A stretch of DNA of 27,690 nt, taken from contig CAZJIU010000022.1 of the NCBI GenBank assembly GCA_964546145.1, forward strand, positions 1 to 27,690. The letters are read 5' to 3'. The notes under the pieces are model-generated. The model worked only from the letters and a program-made list of their open reading frames with translations, did not search any database and was not told the DNA's origin. The DNA comes from CAZAKO01 sp964546145. GTDB taxonomy: Bacteria > Fidelibacterota > UBA2242. The position numbers were made by a program, and so were the translations under genes. Each line of letters opens with the position of its first letter. Position 1 is the first letter of the stretch. Below are positions 16,202 to 24,252 of the stretch, piece by piece.

Positions 16202-17449
16202 CTATACCCAGCCTCTTAGTTTCATGGCTTCCACTACTCGTCCTACTGCCACCACGTAGGCCGCTTCACGCATCGAAATTTGATAACGTTTAGAGGTATT
16301 CAAAACAGTATAGTAGGCAGCAGTCATTTTCCTATCGAGAGCCTCCTGAATCTGGGCTTCATCCCAATAATAAATGTATGAATTTTGGACCATTTCAAAA
16401 TAGGAAACAGTGACACCTCCGGCATTGCATAAGAAATCGGGTATAACGTGTACATTGTTTTCGTATAAAATATCGTCGGCACCCGGTGTAGTTGGTCCGT
16501 TGGCTAATTCCGCAACTATTTTCGCCTTGATATTGACAGCGTTCTTTTTCGTGATGACTTCTTCCAACGCCGATGGAATGAGAATATCGACATTAAGTTC
16601 CAGGAGTTCTTCATTGGAAATACTTTTAGCATTGGTTAAGTTGACCACCGAGCCGGTGCGTTTTTTATGTTCAAGGACTAGTTCGGGATCCAATCCGCGC
16701 TCGCTGTAGATTCCACCCTTACTGTCGCTGATAGCGACTATTTTACTGCCGAACATTGCTTTTACCAAATGGGCGATATTGTAACCAGCATTACCATAAC
16801 CTTGAATAGCTACAGTTGCTTTTTCTAAATTGATATCGAATTCCTTAACGGCTTCGCGAATAGTAGAAATACCGCCCCGGGCGGTAGCATCGCCTCTTCC
16901 GAAAGAACCGCCGATAGGGATAGGTTTTCCGGTAATCACGCCAAACTTATTTTCCCCGGCAATTTTGGAATATTCATCCATCATCCAGGCCATGATCTGA
17001 GGTGTAGTATAGACATCCGGTGCGGGGACATCTTTTTCCGGACCGATGAAATTATAAATACTGCGAATATAAGCCCGACTTAACCTTTCTAACTCACCAT
17101 AAGAAAGTTCTTTAGGATTACAGATAATCCCACCTTTGGCGCCGCCCAGAGGAAGATCCATCAAAGCACATTTCCAGGTCATCCAGGCGGCTAGTGCCCG
17201 GACTGTATCAATTGTTTCATCAGGATGAAATCGTAGTCCCCCTTTGGTTGGTCCCTTTGCATCATTATATTGTACTCGAAATCCCCGAAAAGTACGTACT
17301 ATTCCGTTATCCATACGTACTGGCAGTGAAACGTGAATCTCCCGCATTGGGTGCCGCAGTATTTCATGAATATTGAAATCTAAATTTAAAGTTTTTGCAC
17401 AACGGTCGAGTTGCATTTGAGCGATTTTGAACAGATTAGATTTTGCCAT
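16202..17449 (-). CDS. Glu/Leu/Phe/Val dehydrogenase family protein, probably NAD-dependent glutamate dehydrogenase
   Basis: The protein has 415 residues, the length of Bacillus RocG/GudB and archaeal enzymes, and only distantly related to the 447-residue enzyme nearby. Conserved sites: TKGGLRFHPDE with Lys69, PLGGAKGG with catalytic Lys105, PAPDVYT with catalytic Asp145, and the fold VAIQGYGNAGYNIA. The second strand ends VAISDSKGG, with an acidic Asp that usually favours NAD. Glutamate rather than leucine or phenylalanine is the likely substrate from length and motif match. AAGGAG lies eight bases before the ATG. It probably works in the catabolic direction. It is transcribed alone or with the PPDK_N gene 190 bp downstream. 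Confidence 0.9.
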   Translation of the reverse strand: MAKSNLFKIAQMQLDRCAKTLNLDFNIHEILRHPMREIHVSLPVRMDNGIVRTFRGFRVQYNDAKGPTKGGLRFHPDETIDTVRALAAWMTWKCALMDLPLGGAKGGIICNPKELSYGELERLSRAYIRSIYNFIGPEKDVPAPDVYTTPQIMAWMMDEYSKIAGENKFGVITGKPIPIGGSFGRGDATARGGISTIREAVKEFDINLEKATVAIQGYGNAGYNIAHLVKAMFGSKIVAISDSKGGIYSERGLDPELVLEHKKRTGSVVNLTNAKSISNEELLELNVDILIPSALEEVITKKNAVNIKAKIVAELANGPTTPGADDILYENNVHVIPDFLCNAGGVTVSYFEMVQNSYIYYWDEAQIQEALDRKMTAAYYTVLNTSKRYQISMREAAYVVAVGRVVEAMKLRGWV

Positions 17450-17800
17450 TGACTTTTCTCCTTTTCAATATTTATTACCGCGAGTGTTTTTTATTTTCAA
17501 TATTAAGGGGGTTGGAAAGAACTTGAATTTTTTCGACATAATTAATGGAATGTCTAAAAGATTTTTTTGAGTCATAATCAATTGTTTAGTTTCTATTTAT
17601 TTTAAATGATGCTTTTTTTAAAACGGCGTAATCTATAAGATTTTCATATCATATGCCAAATATTTTTTATATCTATTGCATAAATTTATTTATTAGCAAT
17701 AGTCGCAAATCTCGAACATTTGCTTCAAGAGTTATGCTTGTTAAGGATTTATTTGGATTATAGGAAATTCTATATCTTAATGGAGGTGATTTTTTGTTGA

Positions 17801-17851
17801 ATGAATTTTCTCCGTTCCGTGTTTAGCTACGGAACGAAAAAAGCAGATTAG
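17801..17851 (+). other. Very small candidate frame behind a perfect Shine-Dalgarno, overlapping a hairpin
   Basis: GGAGGTGA at 17782-17789 is an 8-base perfect match to the anti-Shine-Dalgarno. An ATG 11 bases on opens a 16-codon frame (MNFLRSVFSYGTKKAD). A TTG in another frame opens a 9- or 10-codon one. The frame contains the hairpin CGTTCCGT-8-ACGGAACG (17813-17836). It could be a leader peptide or small protein, or the Shine-Dalgarno match may be chance. No gene follows in the same direction. Confidence 0.2.
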
Positions 17852-17858
17852 CTGTTTC

Positions 17859-18014
17859 TTATCTGATAGCGTTTTCGACATAGCTGGAATAAGAATCGCT
17901 ATTGCCAGTTGTCGGCTGTTCCTGCGGATTCTCCTGGATTGTGAGTAAGTAAGCCCCACAAAGGAGACTGATGCAAAAACAGACAATATCAAAAAATTTT
18001 AAATGGCTTTTCAT
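17859..18014 (-). CDS. Candidate small single-pass membrane protein
   Basis: A 51-codon frame runs from an ATG at 18014 to a TAA. Residues 7-25 (FFDIVCFCISLLCGAYLL) form a likely membrane segment. The tail is polar and rich in Gln, Ser, Thr and Asn. It has the same direction as the isochorismatase-family gene and lies 122 bases downstream of its stop, so it could close the operon. The ribosome binding site is poor (AAGGGA about 12 bases upstream). An antisense frame with a better site overlaps it at 17971-18105. I do not recognise it. Confidence 0.3.
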   Translation of the reverse strand: MKSHLKFFDIVCFCISLLCGAYLLTIQENPQEQPTTGNSDSYSSYVENAIR

Positions 18015-18136
18015 GGTTATCGCTCTTCCCTTATCATTTTTAAATAAACTGCAAATTAGACCATCTAAATGGAGGATGGTTGTCAGCTCAGTGCAGATAT
18101 TTTGATTGGGAATTATTTTGTGCTGGCAGTCACTCT

Positions 18137-18775
18137 TTACTCGGTGAGAAATTTGCCGCTTAATATGTCGTTTGTATTGATAAAGATTGCACCTACCTGC
18201 TGCATCGCGGTCATTGCCTTTTGACCATCTTCCGGTTTGATATTGACGGCTTTGATGGCGTCAGCAACCAGAAAGACAGTCTTGTCGAGTTTCCGAAATC
18301 CCCGGACGGCCGCCAGGACGCAGTAATCGGTAGCGACTCCAAAAACAATGATTGGATCAAAGGGAGCAATGAGCTTGGTGAGATTGGGATTATCAAAAAC
18401 ATCGAAACTTTGCTTCTGGAAATATAATTCGTGAGGATGTTGTTGGAGTTTGGATAATTCGGCAGTTGAATAAAGACGATTCTCTACCCATATAGGATTA
18501 ATAGGAGCAGTCTCCCGAATTTTTTGCTGACCGACCTCACCCAGCATACAATGATTTGGGAAAGAACCCTGATTTTGAATTAGTTCCGGATCACTTGCCA
18601 AATGGGCATCGACCGAACCCCAAACCGGGATCTTCGCTTGCCGGGCATATTCGATTAGGGCTTTGAAATTAGGTTTTAAGGTCTCAGCTCCGGGAACGTA
18701 GAGCGCCCCGGTTTTCTCGATAAAATCATTTTGAGTGTCAACATCAAAAAAAAGAATATTCGGATTTTTTTTCAT
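18137..18775 (-). CDS. Isochorismatase-family cysteine hydrolase (nicotinamidase-like)
   Basis: The protein has 212 residues. The catalytic triad is readable: Asp13 in VDTQNDF, Lys121 in YFQKQSFDVF, and Cys152 in GVATDYCV, preceded by the Val-Ala cis-peptide. The metal-site pattern DAH (Asp56, His58) and NHC (His75) also fits nicotinamidase. Such enzymes deamidate nicotinamide for NAD salvage or hydrolyse related amides, and the exact substrate is not certain. Its ATG is eight bases after the NuoN-like stop with no ribosome binding site of its own, so it is probably co-translated as the tail of the complex-I-like operon. Confidence 0.85.
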   Translation of the reverse strand: MKKNPNILFFDVDTQNDFIEKTGALYVPGAETLKPNFKALIEYARQAKIPVWGSVDAHLASDPELIQNQGSFPNHCMLGEVGQQKIRETAPINPIWVENRLYSTAELSKLQQHPHELYFQKQSFDVFDNPNLTKLIAPFDPIIVFGVATDYCVLAAVRGFRKLDKTVFLVADAIKAVNIKPEDGQKAMTAMQQVGAIFINTNDILSGKFLTE

Positions 18776-18783
18776 GGTTAAAA

Positions 18784-20187
18784 TTACAAATTGTACTGAA
18801 GAAAAATCAAGGCTTGATCAATGATTTTAATGAAAGGTTCCCAGAATACGCCCAGAATGATGACCGTGATAATGTGGATAGCAAGGAATAGAAGTGATTT
18901 AACAGACACACTTTGATCTGCTGATTCGATAATATTATGGCGAGAGGCCAACATGAAGGAGACTATATAGAAAACAGGTGGAATCATATTCAACAGGGCA
19001 AGGAGTACTAATGTATAATGAAGCGGAGATTGAGTAAGTGCTTTCATCAGTAGAAAACGGGCGGCAAATCCACTTGTTCCGGGAAATCCCATCAGACTAA
19101 GCATGAAGATGGCAATCAAACCGTAGCCGAGTTTACTGCGAACCGGAAGCAGCTTTTTGCACGAATAGATACCTGAAATGGTAATTATGGTGGAAAACGT
19201 TAAATAGATGACTGACAATAGGGAAAACCGGGTATTAAGGGCAATTCCCAGTAATATTAATCCCGAGTGGACAACTAGAATATTTGCGATTAGCTCTTTC
19301 AGGCTTTTTTTATTGTATAGGCGGATATTCCCGACCAGACAGGTTAGCAGGGAAAAAATTACAATAATTGAAGAGATTCTACCCGGTGAATTAATTACGA
19401 GATTACGCATTTCCATGAATATTCCGGTATAGGCTATTGCCGGAATAAAAAGAACAAACAGACTAAGAGATCCAGGAAGTATATTGCTAATTTTGGATTG
19501 AGTGAGCTGGAAAGGAAAAATCCCGAGTGCCAATCCGAAACTGGCAATGATCGTCAGCATCAGGAAGGACAAAATGAATGGTTTTTCAATAAATATGAGC
19601 AATTTCTGCGGAATGATTTCAAAGGAGAGTGAACCACTGAGGGCAAATATCAGACAAAGCGCTAAAAAGAAAATTGCAAAATTTAGTAGAATGTTAAGGA
19701 TGTGCTTTTGGACTACTCTTTCTGTTAAAGGTAATCGGGAAAATGAAAAGATTAGAGAAATGGTAGCTGCACCGATTAATCCAGTGGCTAATAGGAGTGC
19801 AATTAGATTATTTGCCGTGAGCAACAAAGCTGCACCCAAGATGATTACCATTTTTTGAAATAGGTTTGAAGAATCAGAAGATCCTGGATTAGGATTAGGT
19901 CTAAGAAATTCAGTGATGTAAAATAGTAGAGATGCGAGAAGTAGCATGAATTTAAAGATATTGCGCGTCGGGCTGGTCTTGATAAAATTGGAAAAGATAG
20001 CATGGGGTGGATCGTAAAGAAAATATATGGTTGCCATTAAACTGATGATGATTCCGCTGCAGATGATCCAGTGATTCAAGCGCCTTATTTTGGGATTTGC
20101 TATTTCGTCGGTAATGAGCAAGAAAAATGCTATCAGGCTTAATAACAATTCCGGAATAAAATATTGCAGGCTTATCAGATTAACCAT
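18784..20187 (-). CDS. NuoN-like antiporter-type membrane subunit, divergent
   Basis: About 467 residues from the ATG at 20187 (a TTG at 20193 is also possible), with some 13-14 membrane segments, matching NuoN of complex I. Numbered from the TTG, key residues of E. coli NuoN are changed: Gly138 stands where Glu133 is expected in the fifth helix; ALGIFPFQ (Ala222) replaces the FKxxxxPFH lysine (Lys217); the eighth-helix lysine (Lys247) is absent (FIPAIAYTG); and Arg379 in GFPGTSGFAARF takes the place of Lys395. SLKELIANILVVHSG still resembles the half-channel helix. Normal proton transfer through this subunit is therefore doubtful. It follows the NuoM-like gene directly in the operon. Confidence 0.82.
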   Translation of the reverse strand: MVNLISLQYFIPELLLSLIAFFLLITDEIANPKIRRLNHWIICSGIIISLMATIYFLYDPPHAIFSNFIKTSPTRNIFKFMLLLASLLFYITEFLRPNPNPGSSDSSNLFQKMVIILGAALLLTANNLIALLLATGLIGAATISLIFSFSRLPLTERVVQKHILNILLNFAIFFLALCLIFALSGSLSFEIIPQKLLIFIEKPFILSFLMLTIIASFGLALGIFPFQLTQSKISNILPGSLSLFVLFIPAIAYTGIFMEMRNLVINSPGRISSIIVIFSLLTCLVGNIRLYNKKSLKELIANILVVHSGLILLGIALNTRFSLLSVIYLTFSTIITISGIYSCKKLLPVRSKLGYGLIAIFMLSLMGFPGTSGFAARFLLMKALTQSPLHYTLVLLALLNMIPPVFYIVSFMLASRHNIIESADQSVSVKSLLFLAIHIITVIILGVFWEPFIKIIDQALIFLQYNL

Positions 20188-20194
20188 AAACAAG

Positions 20195-21697
20195 TCAGAT
20201 TGTGCCTAAAAGTTCGATAAAATGTTTTATGCTTTGGGCAGGTATTACCAGAAAAGATGCCGGGAAAATTCCCATGAGAATCAATATAATCAAGAGAATG
20301 CCAATGACGATAAAATGATTACCAATTGTGTGATCCTTTGCTTCATATTGTATCTGATTTTTTTGTAGAATGCGATCTCGAATAATCTGAAAGAAAACGA
20401 TTGTTATTAATAGTTGACCCACAAAAGCGATAATGGCTAATATTCGGGTTGGAATTGCTTGAAATAGTCCGAGATAGCTAATATACTGGGCGGCAAATCC
20501 AAAGAATCCCGGAATCCCAATGCCGGCCATAATTATTAATATAAGAATCAAAGAAACGGTCCATTTTCTCAGTGCAGTATTATTTTGAGGAGTAATTTTA
20601 CCGACAGAGTTCGAAGATAGGATCTGGGGTAATAAAATTAGCAGTGGAATAGTCAAACCGTAAGCCGCTATCAATGCCATGGTTCCACTTAGACTACTGA
20701 AGACCGCCGTGGCTTGATTGTGATTAATTAGGATTACGGCTGAAATGCTTAAGAGAATGTTGCCGGTATAATACCCATTGATATAGCTGATTTTTACTTT
20801 GTACGCTTGATAGCTGAAACTGCAGATTGCAAAATAGAGAATACTGATAATTGCCAGAATCCCGAGGACAATTCCCAGTTTAAGAGCGGCAGTGGGAAAT
20901 AACGGGAAAACTAATCGTAAAATACCATAGACACCAACTTTGGTGAATAACGTCATGAGCAAAATATTCACCGGGAGAGTAGATTCGAGAACAGTATGGG
21001 TAAACCAGAAATGAAAAGGAAAAATCGGTAACATCAAGAGAAAGCCGAATAAAAAGATGAAGAATCCGATTGTTTGGACGTTCTGGGGCAATTTAAGACT
21101 CTGTACGAGACTCAATAGGTTAAATGTAAGTGGACTGGATTTCGTAGTAATGAGCAAAGTCCCAATGAGCAGCAAACAGAAACTACAGATGGCAACTACT
21201 CCGAAAATGAAAGAGGAATTACGATTAGTATTCGTCGATAATAAGGTGAGCAGGAAGAAGGTGGAAAATAAGAGGATGCCCAGAAATGAAAGGAATAAAA
21301 ATAAGTCGAAGGCGCAAAATAAACCGATCAATCCGATATCGAAAAATAGTAAAAGCACGTAGAAAGTTTTGGGCAATGAGTTTGACTGCCAGGTTAGTAA
21401 CAGGGTAATAAACAGGATTAAGGTTGTTAGCATTAAAAAGGGCAGATTAATGCCATCTAATCCGATGAAGAAATTGATCGCAAAAGCATTAATCCAGGAA
21501 TAATTGTCAACAAATTGCAGTAGAGGTGTGGATTTATCAAAAAGGGACATAATCTGAAATGTCAGCCATAATTGTAATCCGACCACAACAGCGGTGATAT
21601 TCTTGACGACAGTAAGTTTTTCCTTTTTGATAAATAACTGAATGATAATTCCGAGGAAGGGTAAGAATAATAATGTTGATAGTTGATGATTGCCCAT
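20195..21697 (-). CDS. NuoM-like antiporter-type membrane subunit, divergent
   Basis: The protein has 500 residues with about 14 membrane segments. The block FIGLDGINLPFLMLTTLI is a good NuoM signature. The proton-path residues known from E. coli NuoM are mostly gone: Gly140 replaces Glu144 (LFLSFLGILL), Met222 replaces Lys234 (LLMLPIFPFHFW), and Gln404 replaces Glu407 (GFAAQYI). Only the middle lysine is kept (Lys253 in FTKVGVYG). PFHFW is kept but the following PDAH is not. The ATG has AAAGG upstream and lies 22 bases after the NuoL-like stop. The fold is secure. Conventional pumping is unlikely. Confidence 0.85.
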   Translation of the reverse strand: MGNHQLSTLLFLPFLGIIIQLFIKKEKLTVVKNITAVVVGLQLWLTFQIMSLFDKSTPLLQFVDNYSWINAFAINFFIGLDGINLPFLMLTTLILFITLLLTWQSNSLPKTFYVLLLFFDIGLIGLFCAFDLFLFLSFLGILLFSTFFLLTLLSTNTNRNSSFIFGVVAICSFCLLLIGTLLITTKSSPLTFNLLSLVQSLKLPQNVQTIGFFIFLFGFLLMLPIFPFHFWFTHTVLESTLPVNILLMTLFTKVGVYGILRLVFPLFPTAALKLGIVLGILAIISILYFAICSFSYQAYKVKISYINGYYTGNILLSISAVILINHNQATAVFSSLSGTMALIAAYGLTIPLLILLPQILSSNSVGKITPQNNTALRKWTVSLILILIIMAGIGIPGFFGFAAQYISYLGLFQAIPTRILAIIAFVGQLLITIVFFQIIRDRILQKNQIQYEAKDHTIGNHFIVIGILLIILILMGIFPASFLVIPAQSIKHFIELLGTI

Positions 21698-21719
21698 AAA
21701 TAACCTTTCTTTCAGATGC

Positions 21720-23477
21720 TCAAAGAATACTTAGAATAATTATTAGGATAAAAATGGCCAGTACGGTTAAAAAGAAAAATAATTCCCGATCGTTAAATGA
21801 GCGAACGAGTTTCGATAATAATTTCTGGATTATAATTTTTTCCGAGGGATAGGCTTCGACAAATTGGTTGTTGAATTTTACAACCTTATTCCGGGTTCGC
21901 AAGATACTTGTGATAATTCTATTGGCAAACTGATTTGGCAGTTGGTCTTCGAATTTGTGAATTCCAGCTGCAATTTGATCAGTTACCAAAGTAATCTTTT
22001 GAACAGCCACAGGATTCGGATCAGTCAATAGGTAGATGAATTTTTCAGTGCTTCTGAATGTTAATCGCAGCCGATTCGTATCAATATCTTTGAGGTAATA
22101 AATTAAGAGTGTCATCAGAAAACTTAGGATCTGAAGAAGAATTATTAGCCCAATTACGCTAATCAAATTGACAGCAATATCAGGATTAATTTGGAGCGGA
22201 GAAGGTAAAAAACCATTTAACCAACTTTTAGTTGCAAAAGGATTATAATCGGGTATCGAATACAAAAAATAAAAATTAAGTAAAACCAATATACTAATGA
22301 TGCTTCTTTGTGAAAGCGACAATCTGGCAGGATTATATAAATTGAGAGGAGAGCGATCATTAATTCCGGTAAAAAATAGGCGGAATAAATTAAAAATTAG
22401 TGAGAGATAAACTAGGCTGAATAATACGAGAGTCAACCAGCAGATCGGATTAAGTTGTGCCTGAGAGATGAGATTTTGAAAAATGATAATCTTGCTGCTA
22501 AATGCAGCCGTCAGTGGGAAACCGATAATTGCCAGAATTCCAATGATTGTGGTTGTGGTTAAAAAGTAGCTAGTTCTTTTACTGGATAGCCGATTCCCAC
22601 CAATTATCGCAAGTTGGAGGAGCAGATTAGACCAGCTAAAAGTGATAATATAGACAAGCAGAAGTGAGTTAAAACCAGCACCGAAAATAATAAAGAATAG
22701 TCCCGTCTGAGCAATAAGCAGGTAATTAAAAATGGATTCTCGATCCTGGTGAATAACCGCCGCGGATAAAGCAAGCAGGGTTCCTATAAAACCAATCACT
22801 AAAGTAAATAACCGGCAATCTGGGCTCAATAGCGGATTTAATTTAAGGAGAACACTCATTATAATTATCAAACTTTCCAGTGAGAAACTCTTTTCCGGCG
22901 CAGATTTTTTCCAGGAAGAACTGGCAATAAACCATTTGTGGAAGGGAACCTGGGCTGCTTTACCAAATAAGCTAAGGATTATTAGAGATTTGGCGGTTTG
23001 ATTCAGCAGAGGTGAATTAGATCCGTTAAGATTAAGTCGAGACAAGGTGGAAATTGTCAATAATTTCGATTCGGCAAAAATTAACATTACCGCTAAAATA
23101 AACAGCATATCGAAAAATATTAGCCATAGAAAGTGAACTGAACCAGAGGATTGGTCGCCAGAATCCTTGTTCAATTCCAGGAAGCGATAATATAGTGTGA
23201 GACTGAAAATNNNNNNNNNNNNNNNNNNNNNNNNNNNNNNNNNNNNNNNNNNNNNNNNNNNNNNNNNNNNNNNNNNNNNNNNNNNNNNNNNNNNNNNNNN
23301 NNNNNNNNNNTTATGTAGCAGAATCATCCACAGCAACATGATATAAGAAATAATTCCAGTTACATAAATGGGAATCGTCAGGAACCAGGGATATTTACGC
23401 TGAATTTTGGGATATAAATTGGATATCAATATTACTGCGGCAAATAAGCATAAAATTGTTAATAGTAAAATAGTCAT
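21720..23477 (-). CDS. NuoL-like antiporter-type subunit with C-terminal lateral helix (interrupted by assembly gap)
   Basis: The frame is open on both sides of a 100-N gap. About 55 N-terminal residues precede it. After it, LIFFDML stands where the family has FWEG, so the fifth-helix Glu is Asp. GKAAQVPFHKWF keeps the lysine of the KSAQ-PxH motif (Lys229 in E. coli), and GFPLTAAFSSKIII keeps the twelfth-helix lysine (Lys399). The conserved histidines of the eighth helix are lost (SLIIIMSVLLKLN). The C-terminal ~130 residues contain a long amphipathic stretch and a last membrane helix, like the lateral helix that clamps the membrane arm of complex I. The gap probably hides conserved helices 3-4, so the true length is unknown. 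It starts within the NuoK stop (ATGA). Confidence 0.82.
   Translation of the reverse strand: MTILLLTILCLFAAVILISNLYPKIQRKYPWFLTIPIYVTGIISYIMLLWMILLHXXXXXXXXXXXXXXXXXXXXXXXXXXXXXXXXXXIFSLTLYYRFLELNKDSGDQSSGSVHFLWLIFFDMLFILAVMLIFAESKLLTISTLSRLNLNGSNSPLLNQTAKSLIILSLFGKAAQVPFHKWFIASSSWKKSAPEKSFSLESLIIIMSVLLKLNPLLSPDCRLFTLVIGFIGTLLALSAAVIHQDRESIFNYLLIAQTGLFFIIFGAGFNSLLLVYIITFSWSNLLLQLAIIGGNRLSSKRTSYFLTTTTIIGILAIIGFPLTAAFSSKIIIFQNLISQAQLNPICWLTLVLFSLVYLSLIFNLFRLFFTGINDRSPLNLYNPARLSLSQRSIISILVLLNFYFLYSIPDYNPFATKSWLNGFLPSPLQINPDIAVNLISVIGLIILLQILSFLMTLLIYYLKDIDTNRLRLTFRSTEKFIYLLTDPNPVAVQKITLVTDQIAAGIHKFEDQLPNQFANRIITSILRTRNKVVKFNNQFVEAYPSEKIIIQKLLSKLVRSFNDRELFFFLTVLAIFILIIILSIL
23211..23310. other. 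Assembly gap (100 N) inside the NuoL-like gene
   Basis: Exactly 100 N, a default scaffold gap size, so the real length is unknown. The frame appears to continue across it only because the placeholder happens to allow this. By comparison with NuoL, roughly 80-110 residues of helices 2-4 seem to be missing. Confidence 0.98.
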
Positions 23478-23770
23478 TGATTCTCCGGGTCCAGCGGTTG
23501 ATGTGATTGATCCTTTGATGCTTTTAAAAAATAGATCACTGTCAATAAAGTAAGGTAGGAACTAATTATTATTACCATGATGACCAGCAGAATTACCTCT
23601 TTATTTGTCTGATGGGTTTGGGCGAAAATCAGGATAATTAAAGTTACCGCCGAAATGATGGTTTGGATCGAAAGCAGTTTGCGGATCCAGACGGTGAATA
23701 ATTGTACTCCCAAACTTCCGATTAAAAACAAAATTAATGCAGCAGCTAAGAGGAAATAAGGATTAATCAT
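23474..23770 (-). CDS. NuoK-like membrane subunit lacking both conserved glutamates
   Basis: The protein has 98 residues and three membrane segments, the NuoK size and layout. It aligns without gaps to E. coli NuoK over the first two helices (Phe15, Gly18 and Gly21 coincide). The two buried glutamates essential for proton transfer in E. coli NuoK, Glu36 and Glu72, are replaced by Gln36 (LLSIQTIIS) and Tyr72 (IISSYLTLL). The gene overlaps NuoJ by eight bases and NuoL by four. GAGGAAAG lies directly before the ATG. Gene order confirms identity. The lost glutamates argue against ordinary proton translocation here. Confidence 0.83.
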   Translation of the reverse strand: MINPYFLLAAALILFLIGSLGVQLFTVWIRKLLSIQTIISAVTLIILIFAQTHQTNKEVILLVIMVIIISSYLTLLTVIYFLKASKDQSHQPLDPENQ

Positions 23771-24233
23771 CTTTCCTCAATATTTTATTCAATGAGTTAT
23801 AGACGACGGCAGAGAAAAAGCTGAGGATCATCAAGATTATTACAATATATTCTAAATTAATTGATTTTGGAGAAATATCTATTGTCGGCCTGATTTTTGG
23901 GAAAATCCTGAAAAAGCAAAAGGCTACCATGCCGGAGATTATCAAAATTGATATACTAATCCAATATTTTCGAGGTGATTTTAGAAAATTCCGGAAATCC
24001 TGAGTATCGTAATTAGGTGCGGGATTATGAAGAGTTACTAAAAGGACCAGCATGAGTTGGCAAAAAAGATTAACAAAGGCGATTAGCGAACCGGCGAGTT
24101 GATAAATAATAATACTTATGCCGATTTGGGTAAGCGTATATGCGATGAGATGGTGACTAAAACGAGAGGTAAAAATGCCCGCCGCTGTACAGGCAATAAC
24201 CAGTAAAATCATGAAGTAGGTTAATAGCACCAA
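23763..24233 (-). CDS. NuoJ-like membrane subunit, divergent
   Basis: The protein has 156 residues with five predicted membrane segments, in the NuoJ position between NuoH and NuoK. It has TTG or GTG as start (24233 or 24230). GGAGGT lies 11 bases upstream. The third-helix region of NuoJ, normally YxGAIMVLFVFV with a flexible pi-bulge, reads FCQLMLVLLVTLHN, so the Tyr and the Gly-Ala are lost. Assignment rests on size, topology, gene order and this partial match rather than on strong identity. Confidence 0.7.
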   Translation of the reverse strand: MVLLTYFMILLVIACTAAGIFTSRFSHHLIAYTLTQIGISIIIYQLAGSLIAFVNLFCQLMLVLLVTLHNPAPNYDTQDFRNFLKSPRKYWISISILIISGMVAFCFFRIFPKIRPTIDISPKSINLEYIVIILMILSFFSAVVYNSLNKILRKDD

Positions 24234-24252
24234 TTCTTAATATGACCTCCGA

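Larger units (their letters stand above)
17450..18136. other. Long spacer with small candidate frames and a hairpin
   Basis: This 687-bp region separates the glutamate dehydrogenase from the isochorismatase-family gene, both on the minus strand. It holds three small candidate frames (17801-17851 plus, 17859-18014 minus, 17971-18105 plus) and a perfect 8-bp hairpin at 17813-17836. The part from 17450 to 17780 is very AT-rich, shows no coding signal, and should hold the promoter of the glutamate dehydrogenase, which I could not place. Confidence 0.5.

Noticed and set aside
17813..17836. Hairpin CGTTCCGT/ACGGAACG as a rho-independent terminator
   Set aside because: On either strand the T-run lies on the 5' side of the stem rather than after it.
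17971..18105. 44-codon plus-strand frame with AAGGAG before its ATG
   Set aside because: It overlaps the minus-strand 51-codon frame antisense and its sequence has no recognisable pattern. Retained only as part of the small-frame finding.
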